A stretch of 64,000 bases of DNA from SW132 sp038150125 (GCF_038150125.1 NZ_JBBVMF010000020.1:23998-87997), one strand, 5' to 3'. Counted from the first letter of the stretch, positions 18,729 through 27,373 are shown. Made by a program: numbers and translations. Notes: a model not told the origin generated them from the letters alone.

Positions 18729-19427
18729 ATGCCACTTAGCTACATTTTTTTTGATCTTGATAACACCCTTCTAGATCATAACAAAGCAGAGTCAAGGTCC
18801 CATCAAGCCGTTTACAATTCATTTCCGGTCCTGCAAAAATTAGCGCTGGAGGATTGGCTTACGACATATCAGGAGGTTAACCACAACCTGTGGGTAAAAT
18901 ACCAGGACGGAGAAATAGACAGACATAAGCTGCATTTTTCCCGGTTTCACGATTCCATGGTGAAGTTGAACCTGCCAACGGAAAACAGTCGTGAAATAGG
19001 TGTAACTTATATGAATAAGTACAGAGAGTACTGGGATTGGGTTGATCAGGCTGAAGAAACACTTGCACTGGCGAGCAAACATTTCAACGTTGGCATTATA
19101 ACCAATGGTTTCAAAGAGACGCAGCTCAAAAAATTTGAAAAGCTTTCAATGCATAAATATACTAGCCAGATGGTGATATCTGAAGAGCTGGGCGTTCTTA
19201 AGCCGGATCCAAAGGTGTTCGATCATGCAACTGAACTGGCAGGTGTTCCGAGGGAAGATATTCTGTACGTGGGCGACTCATACTCATCTGACGTTGTCGG
19301 TGGTTTAAATGCGGGATGGAAAACAGCCTGGTTCACCGGGGTAGTGGGGGAAGAGGAAACAGAACTCACACCGCATCTTACATTCAGCGATTTTGCCGAT
19401 CTTAAGTCCTATTTGAAGATTGGTTGA
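18729..19427 (+). CDS. yjjG: HAD-superfamily nucleotidase, YjjG type
   Basis: This 232-residue haloacid dehalogenase-fold phosphatase has FFDLDNTLLDHN (nucleophile Asp and proton-donor Asp), IITNGF (motif II), KPDPKVFD (motif III Lys) and YVGDSYSSDV (motif IV). Length and the helical cap match the YjjG noncanonical pyrimidine nucleotidase group, which removes phosphate from damaged or non-standard nucleotides such as 5-halo-UMP. The alternative is a generic HAD-IA hydrolase. It is a single gene followed at once by a dispersed repeat. Confidence 0.78.
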   Translation: MPLSYIFFDLDNTLLDHNKAESRSHQAVYNSFPVLQKLALEDWLTTYQEVNHNLWVKYQDGEIDRHKLHFSRFHDSMVKLNLPTENSREIGVTYMNKYREYWDWVDQAEETLALASKHFNVGIITNGFKETQLKKFEKLSMHKYTSQMVISEELGVLKPDPKVFDHATELAGVPREDILYVGDSYSSDVVGGLNAGWKTAWFTGVVGEEETELTPHLTFSDFADLKSYLKIG

Positions 19428-19433
19428 TTTTAA

Positions 19434-19673
19434 CTCTCCTCCGCGGAGGAGACAGCCTCCAAAGCGACTGCCGCAGGCACACAGCAGCGACGGGGCAGAG
19501 GTGGATAGGTGAGGTCACCTGTCACCACGGACCCACCCCTGACCGTGAAAAGCCTCGCTGCGCGATCTTTTTCAGGTCTGTCCCGATAGGGGAGTTTTAT
19601 TCCTCTCCTCTTGGGAGGAGACAGGCTCCAAAGCGGCTGCCACAGGCAGAGCAGCGACGAGGCAGAGGTGGGT
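19434..19673. repeat. Dispersed modular intergenic repeat, copy 1
   Basis: Two direct modules of about 72 bases (19434-19506 and 19602-19673) begin with CTCTCCTC, carry a hairpin (CTCCGCGGAG in the first), share CCAAAGCG and GCAGCGACG, and end in GCAGAGGTGG. Between them is a linker with CCACCCCTGACC and TTTTTCAGGTCTGTCCC. The same module-linker-module order recurs at 41,925-42,181. Open frames inside it are artefacts. Confidence 0.8.
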
Positions 19674-19845
19674 TGATAGGGCTCGGGCATTTCGAGGCAC
19701 CACGAGTCCCACCTTTGTTTAATCACTATAAGACTTGATTTAGCAATGGATCTTAGCTTAAAAGCTTATCGAAATCACATCAGAAATGGTTCTGATCTTT
19801 TCGTATTTTTAAGCCCATCTTTTTTTCACATATATAAATTAACAC

Positions 19846-22083
19846 ATGTCAACCACAGCTGTCAGCGAACCCCAGGTTACTCTTGAACTTGCAATTGAAC
19901 ACGGACTGAGCGAAGAAGAGTTTGAGATGATCAAAAATTATCTCGGCCGTACACCTACTTTTTCTGAACTCGGCGTTTATTCTGTAATGTGGAGCGAGCA
20001 CTGCTCTTATAAAAACTCCATTCTTGAAATCAAAAAACTTCCCAGGTCAGGTCCTCAGCTGCTGGTTGATGCGGGTGAGGAGAATGCAGGTCTTGTTGAT
20101 ATAGGAGACGGGCTCGCCTGTGCTTTTAAAATTGAAAGCCATAATCACCCCTCAGCTATTGAGCCCTATCAAGGGGCAGCAACTGGTGTAGGCGGTATTC
20201 ACCGCGATATCTTTACGATGGGAGCGCGGCCAATAGCATCACTGAACTCGCTGCGGTTTGGATCCATGGATCAGCCCCGGGTACGTTACCTGCTTGATGG
20301 CGTAGTTCGGGGAATCTCGGACTATGGAAATTCATTTGGCGTGCCTGTTGTCGGCGGCGAAGTTGTGTTTGATGAAGCCTACGAGGGAAACCCACTGGTT
20401 AACGCCATGAGCGTGGGTATTGTAAAAGTGGGCGAAACTGCCTCGGCCATTGCAAAAGGTATTGGAAACTCCGTCATTATCGTTGGTGCGAGTACAGGGC
20501 GTGATGGCATTCATGGCGCCACGTTTGCATCCGAAGAGATCAGTGAAGAGAGTGAAGCTAAACGGCCAAGTGTACAGGTAGGTGATCCTTTTACCGAAAA
20601 GCTTCTGCTGGAAGCAAGCCTGGAAGTTTTGAAAACCGGTGCAGTAGTGGGCATGCAGGATATGGGAGCTGCAGGAATCGCGTGTTCATCATCAGAAATG
20701 GCGGCAAAAGGCGGCGAAGGCATGAGGCTTGATCTCGATAAAGTACCCATGCGCGAAGAAGGAATGACCGCCTATGAGCTGTTGCTCAGCGAAAGCCAGG
20801 AGCGTATGCTGGTTGTTGCTGAAAAAGGCCGTGAGCAAGAGATTATCGATGTATATGAAAAATGGGACCTGAATGCCGTTGTGATTGGTGAGGTGGTAGA
20901 CGGTGAAAATGTCACGTATATCAAGGATGGAGAAGTGAAAGCAGATATTCCGGCTGATTCCCTTGTGCTGGGCGGCGGTGCTCCTCAATATGAGAGGGAG
21001 GTTAAAAAACCAGCATATCTTGATGATGTTCAGGGGTTTGACTTTAAGACGATCAAGCATCCGAAAGATCAGAATGAAACACTGAAAAAATTACTCGGAT
21101 CTCCAAACATTGCATCAAAACGGTGGGTGCACGAGCAGTACGACACTATGGTGCGCACGAACACGGTAAATGCACCCGGCGCGTCCGATTCGGGAGTGAT
21201 TCGTATTAAAGGCACGAACAAAGGGCTTGCCGTAAAAACGGACTGTAACGGGCGATATGTATACCTCAATCCCCGGCGCGGCGGACAAATTGCCGTAGCT
21301 GAAGCTGCTCGGAATGTGGTGTGCAGCGGTGCTAAACCGGTGGCAATTACCAACTGTCTCAACTTTGGAAATCCCTATAAACCGGAAGTGTACTGGACAT
21401 TCCGTGAGGCTGTGGGCGGGATGGGTGATGCCTGCCGTGTGCTCAATACACCGGTTACAGGCGGTAACGTGAGTCTCTATAATGAAAATCCCAACGGGGC
21501 AATCTTCCCGACGCCGGTAGTAGGTATGCTGGGTGTGATTGAAGACGTAGAGAACCACGTGATGACGCCTGGCTTTAAGCAGAATCACGATATTGTTTAT
21601 TATATCGGCGCTTTGCGTCGGGGCCTTGGAGGAAGCGAGTACCTGAAAACTATTCATGGACTAACCACTGGTGATGCTCCTGAGCTTGACCTCGAGTTTG
21701 AGCTGAAGTTTCAGCAGGTGCTCCTGGAGGCAATTCAAAACAATTTGGTCAATGCCGCACACGATATTTCAGACGGTGGAATTGCCGTTACCCTGGCCGA
21801 AATGGCGATCTTTTCGGGACAAGGTGCAAATGTTTCAGTGAAGAATCTGAATGGATCTTACATTGACGTGCTTTATAGTGAGGCGCAATCCGGAGTGGTA
21901 GTCACGGTTCCGAATGCAAATGCTCGTGCTTTGGAACGTTACTTAGAGAAAAATGGAATCTTTTACGATGAAATCGGCATTGTTGGCGGGCCAAAACTAA
22001 TTATAGATGAGTTCGTTGATCAGAATGTAGCCGATTTGAAAGAGATTTACGAATCAGCCATTCCAAAAGCGATTAATCGGTAG
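19846..22083 (+). CDS. purL: Phosphoribosylformylglycinamidine synthase subunit PurL
   Basis: This 745-residue small-type PurL catalyses the ATP-dependent amidation of FGAR to FGAM in purine synthesis, using ammonia delivered by PurQ with PurS. Visible family marks are YSVMWSEHCSYK at the N-terminus, KIESHNHPSAIEPYQGAATG (substrate/ATP site), GGIHRDIFTMGARP, QDMGAAGI and a second AIR-synthase-like half with AHDISDGGI. The length fits the PurL/PurQ/PurS arrangement rather than the single-chain 1,300-residue enzyme, so separate purQ and purS genes must exist outside this window. It stands alone between repeat elements. The identification is secure. Confidence 0.96.
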   Translation: MSTTAVSEPQVTLELAIEHGLSEEEFEMIKNYLGRTPTFSELGVYSVMWSEHCSYKNSILEIKKLPRSGPQLLVDAGEENAGLVDIGDGLACAFKIESHNHPSAIEPYQGAATGVGGIHRDIFTMGARPIASLNSLRFGSMDQPRVRYLLDGVVRGISDYGNSFGVPVVGGEVVFDEAYEGNPLVNAMSVGIVKVGETASAIAKGIGNSVIIVGASTGRDGIHGATFASEEISEESEAKRPSVQVGDPFTEKLLLEASLEVLKTGAVVGMQDMGAAGIACSSSEMAAKGGEGMRLDLDKVPMREEGMTAYELLLSESQERMLVVAEKGREQEIIDVYEKWDLNAVVIGEVVDGENVTYIKDGEVKADIPADSLVLGGGAPQYEREVKKPAYLDDVQGFDFKTIKHPKDQNETLKKLLGSPNIASKRWVHEQYDTMVRTNTVNAPGASDSGVIRIKGTNKGLAVKTDCNGRYVYLNPRRGGQIAVAEAARNVVCSGAKPVAITNCLNFGNPYKPEVYWTFREAVGGMGDACRVLNTPVTGGNVSLYNENPNGAIFPTPVVGMLGVIEDVENHVMTPGFKQNHDIVYYIGALRRGLGGSEYLKTIHGLTTGDAPELDLEFELKFQQVLLEAIQNNLVNAAHDISDGGIAVTLAEMAIFSGQGANVSVKNLNGSYIDVLYSEAQSGVVVTVPNANARALERYLEKNGIFYDEIGIVGGPKLIIDEFVDQNVADLKEIYESAIPKAINR

Positions 22084-22131
22084 GGTTGTTATTGGATTAT
22101 GGGTGAATTGGAAAAATTTGTCGCTCAGACA

Positions 22132-22187
22132 AATTCCCCAATTCCCCAATTCCCCAATTCCCCAATTCCCCAATTCCCCAATTCCCC
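22132..22187. repeat. Seven-copy 8-bp microsatellite (AATTCCCC)
   Basis: AATTCCCC is repeated seven times without interruption immediately 3' of purL. Read on the minus strand it is GGGGAATT. Such a perfect short array is prone to slippage. Confidence 0.95.
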
Positions 22188-22335
22188 TGAAACGCAGACT
22201 CTGCCAGGAGCTCTCTGACGTTCGCACTCTTGCAGGTCTTTGTTCAGAAGTATTCCCCAAATACTGAACGATTTTTTCACCTGATACCTTTCATAATCAG
22301 AAAAATGAACCCTTAAATACATTTAAATAAAGATT

Positions 22336-23055
22336 ATGGAAGATCAAGTAGTACTTATTGTTGGCGGCTCAGGCGGAATAGGACAGGCATCAGCGGACCT
22401 TTTTGCGAAGGCGGGTGCAAAAGTTGTTTTAGCTGCACGTAACAAAGAAAAGGCAGAAGAGAAGGCAAAGGAAATTAACGATTCAGGCGGCGAAGCTTAT
22501 GTTATTGAGGTAGATGTAACTGATTTGGCATCTGTATCTGCCATGGCCCGGGAAGTAAACGATGACCTCGGCCAGATTGATGTTCTGGTAAATGCATTTG
22601 GTACCGGCTTGATTCAGCCCATTCTTGATATCAAACCCGATCACGCCAAGGAGCTGTTTGATGTAAATGTTTACGGCACGTTTCTGGTCACGCAGGCGGT
22701 GATGCGCTACATGGCTACCAACAAGAAAGGACGTGTGATTATGTTTCCTGGTATTCTGGGGAAAGCTGTGATGAAGAACACATCCGTCTACTCTGCATCG
22801 AAATATGCGGTGACCGGATTTACAAAAGCCCTCGTCGAAGAACAGCGACGCGGCGATGTGAAGTTTTCATTGCTCTATCTCGGTGGTGTGGATACGGAGT
22901 TCTGGGACAATCCCAACGTAGATATGCGCGTTCAGAAAGACAAAATGCTTACAACCGAAGAGGTCGCAAAAGCTGTTTATTACGCTGCTTCACAACCTGG
23001 CCAATCTGTTCTGAATGAGATTGTGATTCAGCCGGAATCGCATCAGATGGTGTAA
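22336..23055 (+). CDS. Short-chain dehydrogenase/reductase (SDR)
   Basis: This 239-residue classical SDR has the cofactor loop VGGSGGIGQAS near residue 9, AARNKEKAEEKA after the second strand (an Arg favouring NADP(H)), VNAFGTG in place of the usual NNAG, and the catalytic YSASKYAVTGF. The C-terminus carries AVYYAASQPGQSVLNEIVIQP, as in 3-ketoacyl-ACP reductase-like and sepiapterin reductase-like SDRs. The substrate cannot be told. It is a single gene, convergent with the lysine aminotransferase gene across a structured repeat array. Confidence 0.87.
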   Translation: MEDQVVLIVGGSGGIGQASADLFAKAGAKVVLAARNKEKAEEKAKEINDSGGEAYVIEVDVTDLASVSAMAREVNDDLGQIDVLVNAFGTGLIQPILDIKPDHAKELFDVNVYGTFLVTQAVMRYMATNKKGRVIMFPGILGKAVMKNTSVYSASKYAVTGFTKALVEEQRRGDVKFSLLYLGGVDTEFWDNPNVDMRVQKDKMLTTEEVAKAVYYAASQPGQSVLNEIVIQPESHQMV

Positions 23056-23065
23056 AATATCGACT

Positions 23066-23097
23066 CCCGTCTGACGATTGTTTTTTCGTCTGACGGG
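23066..23097. terminator. Hairpin after the SDR gene, possible bidirectional terminator
   Basis: CCCGTCTGACGA and TCGTCTGACGGG form a 12-bp stem with one central T-T mismatch; the loop holds TTTTTT. It lies 10 bases after the SDR stop codon and resembles in sequence the CTCGTC...GACGAG stems of the array that follows. Confidence 0.55.
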
Positions 23098-23113
23098 TAT
23101 GTGAGGCCCGTAA

Positions 23114-23421
23114 GTTTGATGAAGGGTACCACCTGAACTTGGTTTCAGGAACATCCACTCGTCAGCCTTCAAAAGCAGAATGCAGACGAGGCTTGGAACC
23201 AAACATGCCATGTTTTTGAAAAGCCATGGGTTTGATGAAGGAGACTCCTGAACTGGGCTCGAGCTAAATCCACTCGTCAGCCTTCAAAAGCAGAATGCAG
23301 ACGAGGCCTGGAACCAAACATGGCATGTTTTTGAAAAGCCATGGGTTTGGTTCCAGAGATCCCCTGAACTTAGATCAAGCGTAATCCACTCGTCAGCCCG
23401 CAACTGCAGCGTGCAGACGAG
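23114..23421. repeat. Tandem ~116-bp repeats (about 2.6 units) each with a covarying 33-nt hairpin
   Basis: Units begin near 23114, 23231 and 23346. Each contains a 33-nt hairpin (23158-23190, 23273-23305, 23389-23421) bounded by CTCGTC and GACGAG. In units 1 and 2 the inner stem is TTC/GAA; in unit 3 it is CGC/GCG, so two base pairs change in a compensating way, while the A-A and C-T mismatches stay in place. Between hairpins lies a palindrome AAACATG-C/G-CATGTTT, followed by GCCATGGGTTTG. The array fills the gap between two convergent genes; the last hairpin ends 2 bases before the aminotransferase stop codon. Confidence 0.85.
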
Positions 23422-23423
23422 AT

Positions 23424-24758
23424 TCATCCTGCAACCGGGCACTTCCCCAGTGCAGTTTTGTAACTTTTCTTAAGTATGTTGATGCCCTCTTCAAGCTGAT
23501 CTTTTTGAATGGTGAGCGGAGGTCTGAACCGAATTGTTTTTGTGCCGCAGCCAAGGATCATCAGGCCATTGCCAAGCGCTTCTTTGATGACGGCATCCCT
23601 TGCGTGAGTGTCGGGAAGATCAATGGCACAGAAAAGTCCTTTTCCGCGCGGGTTACTAAGGTATTCCGACTCGTCTGCCCAGTCAGTAATCAATGACTGA
23701 AGGTGGGCTCCGGCATCGGCTGCATGATCGACAAGATTGTCCTCTTCAATAACTTCAAGAATACGGTCAAACCGAACCATATCCACAAGATTTCCACCCC
23801 AGGTAGAATTGATGCGCGAAGACACATGAAAACAGTTTGTGTCGATATCATCCACACGGTTGGTTGCAAGAATCCCACACACCTGGGCTTTTTTTCCAAA
23901 TGCGAGAATATCGGGTACTACGTAATGTTCGTGTGCCCAAAATTTACCGGTGAGACCCACGCCGGTTTGTACTTCATCATAAACCAGTAGCGCATCAAAT
24001 TCATCGGCGAGGTCACGGAGTCCCTGGTGGAACTCTTTTCTAAAGTGGTTGTCGCCGCCTTCGCCCTGGATGGGTTCGAGGAGGATGCAGGCAATATCAT
24101 CTTTGTATGTCTCCAGGTACTGCCGTGCCTGGGCAAGTGCAATTTCTTCTTCACTGATAACCTGGTCAAGACTTTCGGTATCAAGTGGGAAATGAATAGC
24201 GGGGTTATGAATTCGGGGCCAGTCGAATTTCGGGAAATAGCGCGTTTTTTTCGGGTCGGTATTTGTTAACGACATCGTGTAGCCGCTTCGGCCATGAAAT
24301 GCCCGGTCTAAGTGCAGAACTTTGTGCCCCAGTTCTTTCCGGTATCCTTTTTCAAAGTTCTTTTGAACTTTCCAGTCGAATGCGACTTTCAGAGCATTTT
24401 CTACGGCTAATGCGCCGCCAGATACAAAAAATGTGTAAGGCATATAGTCGGGCATTCCAACGCGTGAAAAAGTGTCAACAAAATGAGCCATCTCCTCAGT
24501 ATACACATCCGAATTAGATGGCTTATTGATAGCCGTTTTTCCAAGGTGGGTCACAAAATCAGGATCGCCGGCAAGGCGGTCGTGATTCATTCCCAGCGGA
24601 TTTGAAGCAAAGAAGGTGAAAAAGTCAAGATAGTCCCGTCCGCTTGTAGAGTCGTGCAGGTAGGCACCCTTACTTTTTTCAAGATCAAGTACCATTTCAT
24701 AACCGTCGGCAAGAATGTGTTTCTGAAGTGTAGGTCGTACGTCTTTTGGGGATATCAC
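23424..24758 (-). CDS. lat: L-lysine 6-transaminase (lysine epsilon-aminotransferase)
   Basis: This 444-residue class III PLP aminotransferase moves the epsilon-amino group of lysine to 2-oxoglutarate, giving allysine (piperideine-6-carboxylate). Recognisable marks are LVYDEVQTGVGLTG (PLP ring Asp), AFGKKAQVCG (Schiff-base Lys), SRINSTWGGN and the N-terminal YEMVLDLEKSKGAYLHD typical of LAT rather than ornithine or GABA aminotransferases. The start is GTG at 24758; the next Met lies inside the conserved N-terminal region, so GTG is correct. It is a single gene, on the same strand as the ornithine aminotransferase 1 kb upstream. The product may feed lysine breakdown or pipecolate/2-aminoadipate formation. 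Confidence 0.9.
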   Translation of the reverse strand: MISPKDVRPTLQKHILADGYEMVLDLEKSKGAYLHDSTSGRDYLDFFTFFASNPLGMNHDRLAGDPDFVTHLGKTAINKPSNSDVYTEEMAHFVDTFSRVGMPDYMPYTFFVSGGALAVENALKVAFDWKVQKNFEKGYRKELGHKVLHLDRAFHGRSGYTMSLTNTDPKKTRYFPKFDWPRIHNPAIHFPLDTESLDQVISEEEIALAQARQYLETYKDDIACILLEPIQGEGGDNHFRKEFHQGLRDLADEFDALLVYDEVQTGVGLTGKFWAHEHYVVPDILAFGKKAQVCGILATNRVDDIDTNCFHVSSRINSTWGGNLVDMVRFDRILEVIEEDNLVDHAADAGAHLQSLITDWADESEYLSNPRGKGLFCAIDLPDTHARDAVIKEALGNGLMILGCGTKTIRFRPPLTIQKDQLEEGINILKKSYKTALGKCPVAG

Positions 24759-25034
24759 GTTGTAAAGCTCCTATTTTTTCTGGATGATCTGCTACTCTAA
24801 TGAATCATGATAACAAAGTGATGCGACAAAAATCAACCAGTTAATAAAATAGGTCAGATAGGGAGCGATACCACTGAAATTCGGCGACCATATGAAGCTG
24901 GAAACAGAGCTATTGCAACCAAATTAAATGAATGTTATGTTTTCTTTTGATTTCTCTCCTTAGTCCCTGCATTTCTTTTCTATAACCAAGAAAAAATATT
25001 TGCTAATGTTCGCATATATGCTAACTGCTAATGC

Positions 25035-25384
25035 ATGCGAATTATCAAAATTTACCGAACAGAAACAGGAAATTGCCCCGTTGAAGACTTTTTGCAGGAT
25101 CTTCCGGATAAGCAAGCAAAAAAGTAGCTTGGACACTTCGAGTCGTCCGTGATTTAGAACAGGTTCCAAGCCAATATCTAAAAAAGCTTAAAGGCACAGA
25201 TGATATTTGGGAAGTACGTGCGACCCTTGGTAACAATACATTTCGCCTATTGGGTTTTTACGATGGCCCATAATTGATTGTGTTGACCAGTGGATTTGCC
25301 AAGAAAACTAATAAAGTTACAAAGCAGGAAATTGAAACTGCTGAAGAACGTAAACGCGATTGTTACCAGAGGAAAGGACTATGA
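25035..25384 (+). pseudogene. HigB/RelE-family (Gp49-like) toxin, broken
   Basis: Translation from ATG 25035 gives MRIIKIYRTETGNCPVEDFL and stops at TAG 25125. One base back, the frame continues with VAWTLRVVRDLEQVPSQYLK, then WEVRATLGNNTFRLLGFYDG, hits TAA at 25271, and continues as LIVLTSGFAKKTNKV to a TGA at 25382 that overlaps the antitoxin ATG by 4 bases. The pieces together match the phage Gp49-like/HigB toxin family over its whole length of about 115 residues. The first break lies in a six-A run (A-AAA-AAG), consistent with loss of one A or with -1 slippage; the second is a plain stop. Two lesions favour a pseudogene. Confidence 0.78.
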
Positions 25385-25662
25385 GAAAAGATGATTTAGA
25401 AATTTTTATCGACCAGAAAAAGGCAGAAAGCTCAGAGTTTGCAGTGAATTTCGAAGAAGGGTATTTGAATTTCAAAATTGGAGCAATTTTACGTCAGGCT
25501 CGTGAAAATATGGGTACAACCCAAGCGGATGTTGCCGAAAAGTTAAACACAACGAAATCCGTAATTTCTCGCATGGAGAATCATGCTGAAGATATTAAGC
25601 TCAGCACACTTGCAAAGTACGCGAAGGCATTGGGTAAGAAGGTCAAACTCGACATTCAGTAA
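25381..25662 (+). CDS. XRE-family antitoxin (HigA-like)
   Basis: This is a 93-residue protein with a C-terminal helix-turn-helix (about 30-90: LRQARENMGTTQADVAEKLN then KSVISRMENH). The start is ATG 25381 behind AGAGGAAAGGA; a TTG 21 bases earlier is not needed. It follows the toxin remnant with an ATGA overlap, the usual toxin-first order of HigBA modules. The antitoxin is intact and would normally neutralise the toxin and repress the operon. With the toxin broken it may be a remnant or act on related toxins elsewhere. Confidence 0.86.
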   Translation: MRKDDLEIFIDQKKAESSEFAVNFEEGYLNFKIGAILRQARENMGTTQADVAEKLNTTKSVISRMENHAEDIKLSTLAKYAKALGKKVKLDIQ

Positions 25663-25829
25663 TCAGAAAACATAACAATGGACTCGTGCTTATCAGTATT
25701 GGCTTAGGAGTCGACAACTTACAAACTGGCTGGCAGCACAAGCCAAGAGCCGTTAGCTAACCTGCGAAGGATAGCATAAGCATGTGAACTTCGTAAATAA
25801 ATAAATGAAGTTATTCGTCTTTTGCCGGG

Positions 25830-27101
25830 CTATTTATCGATAACAAAATCCAGAACCGTTTTGCGAATAATGCCCACGCACTCCAGCAATTGGTCTTCAG
25901 TCATTACAAGGGGTGGGGCAAAACGAATGATATTGCCGTGTGTTGGTTTCGCAAGCAGACCGTTTTCTTTAAGCTTCACGCATATATCCCATGCTGTGGA
26001 GCTATCCGGGCTATCGTTGATCTCGACTGCATTTAGTAACCCTTTCCCTCTCACTTTATTAATGAGGGGGCTCTCTTTTTTTAGTTTTTCCATTTCATTC
26101 CGAAAGATTTCACCCAGCTTTCGCGCATTCTGTGCCAGGTGTTCGTCACGGACAACATCAAGTGCAGCGATTGCTACCTTAGCAGCCAGTGGATTACCAC
26201 CGAATGTTGATCCGTGCTGACCGGGCTGAATCACATCCATCACCTCGCTGTCTGCTAATACGGCCGACACCGGGTAGACGCCGCCTGAGAGCGCTTTGCC
26301 GAGTATAAGAATGTCAGGCTTTGCGTAGGTTGCGGGCTGGCGCTCACAGTGTCCTTCGCAGCTGCAGTTACCACAAACGGCTAACAGGCTGCCCGTTCGT
26401 GCAATCCCTGTTTGGATCTCATCAGCAATAAACAGCGCGTTATGTTTTTCACAGAGAGATTTTGCCTGGCGCATATAATTGTCATCGGGCACCATCACCC
26501 CGGCCTCGCCCTGGATGGGCTCCACCAGAAAACCTGCTACGTTCTCTTCTTTGAGGGCAGATTCCAGCTGATCAATACTATCATATTCTACTTTAATGAA
26601 CCCCGGTGTGTATGGCCCGAAATTTCGCTGGGCACCAGGGTCGTTAGAAAATGAGATTATGGTGGTTGTACGTCCGTGAAAGTTGTTGGTGCAAACAATA
26701 ATCTTCGCTTCATTCTCGGGAATTCCTTTTCGCTCATAGGCCCATTTTCGGCATATCTTAATGGCAGTTTCAACACCTTCCGCCCCCGTGTTCATGGGCA
26801 AAACCTTATCAAACCCAAAATACTCAGTAATATATTTTTCAAAGGACCCGAGTACATCGTTATAGAACGCCCGCGAGGTGAGAGTTAGAGTTTCGGCCTG
26901 CTCTCTCAAAGCGCTGATTATTTTGGGATGACAGTGTCCCTGGTTTACAGCGGAGTAGGCTGACAAAAAATCGTAATACCGATTGCCCTCAGGATCCCAC
27001 ACGAACACACCATCACCTTTTGAAAGCACGACGGGAAGCGGATGATAATTGTGGGCGCCATATTGATTCTCAAGGTTAATTGCTTCTTTTGTCGTGGTCA
27101 T
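25830..27101 (-). CDS. rocD: Ornithine--oxo-acid aminotransferase
   Basis: This 423-residue class III PLP enzyme moves the delta-amino group of ornithine to 2-oxoglutarate, giving glutamate-5-semialdehyde, which links arginine/ornithine and proline metabolism. Family marks are YGAHNYHPLPVVL at the N-terminus, MNTGAEGVETAIK, FIADEIQTG (Asp227 for the pyridine nitrogen) and ILGKALSGG (Schiff-base Lys269). Between these lies a four-cysteine insertion at 243-252 (CGNCSCEGHC) that could bind a metal; the core fold does not need it. It is a single gene upstream of the lysine aminotransferase, with the decayed toxin-antitoxin module between them. Confidence 0.93.
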   Translation of the reverse strand: MTTTKEAINLENQYGAHNYHPLPVVLSKGDGVFVWDPEGNRYYDFLSAYSAVNQGHCHPKIISALREQAETLTLTSRAFYNDVLGSFEKYITEYFGFDKVLPMNTGAEGVETAIKICRKWAYERKGIPENEAKIIVCTNNFHGRTTTIISFSNDPGAQRNFGPYTPGFIKVEYDSIDQLESALKEENVAGFLVEPIQGEAGVMVPDDNYMRQAKSLCEKHNALFIADEIQTGIARTGSLLAVCGNCSCEGHCERQPATYAKPDILILGKALSGGVYPVSAVLADSEVMDVIQPGQHGSTFGGNPLAAKVAIAALDVVRDEHLAQNARKLGEIFRNEMEKLKKESPLINKVRGKGLLNAVEINDSPDSSTAWDICVKLKENGLLAKPTHGNIIRFAPPLVMTEDQLLECVGIIRKTVLDFVIDK

Positions 27102-27290
27102 TATAATAAGTTAGTATGTGTGACGGTTTTGAACTCTGAAGATAACGAATAGCAGCTGCAGGAGCGAAAGAGATGTGAAAAGAAATATTTTTCGGTGCTT
27201 ATACGTTCATTAGTTGTAAGCTGGTAAAAAAAAATAATTACCCGTTGACATGAGGTACAGTAAATGCTTATATTATGAATCTATTAACAT

Positions 27291-27363
<73 letters not shown>

Positions 27364-27373
27364 CTACTTAAAG

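Noticed and set aside
19424..19738. Open frame of 104 codons downstream of yjjG
   Set aside because: It lies wholly within the modular repeat; the translation follows the repeat sequence and a similar false frame arises in copy 2.
22054..22322. Minus-strand frames reading ELGNWGIGELGNWGIGE
   Set aside because: They are the translation of the AATTCCCC microsatellite, not a repeat protein.
23114..23421. CRISPR array
   Set aside because: Units of about 116 bp with similarity throughout, only 2.6 copies, no spacer-repeat alternation and no cas genes.
23114..23421. Integron attC array
   Set aside because: No integrase, no cassette frames between hairpins, and no attC core sites at the stem ends.
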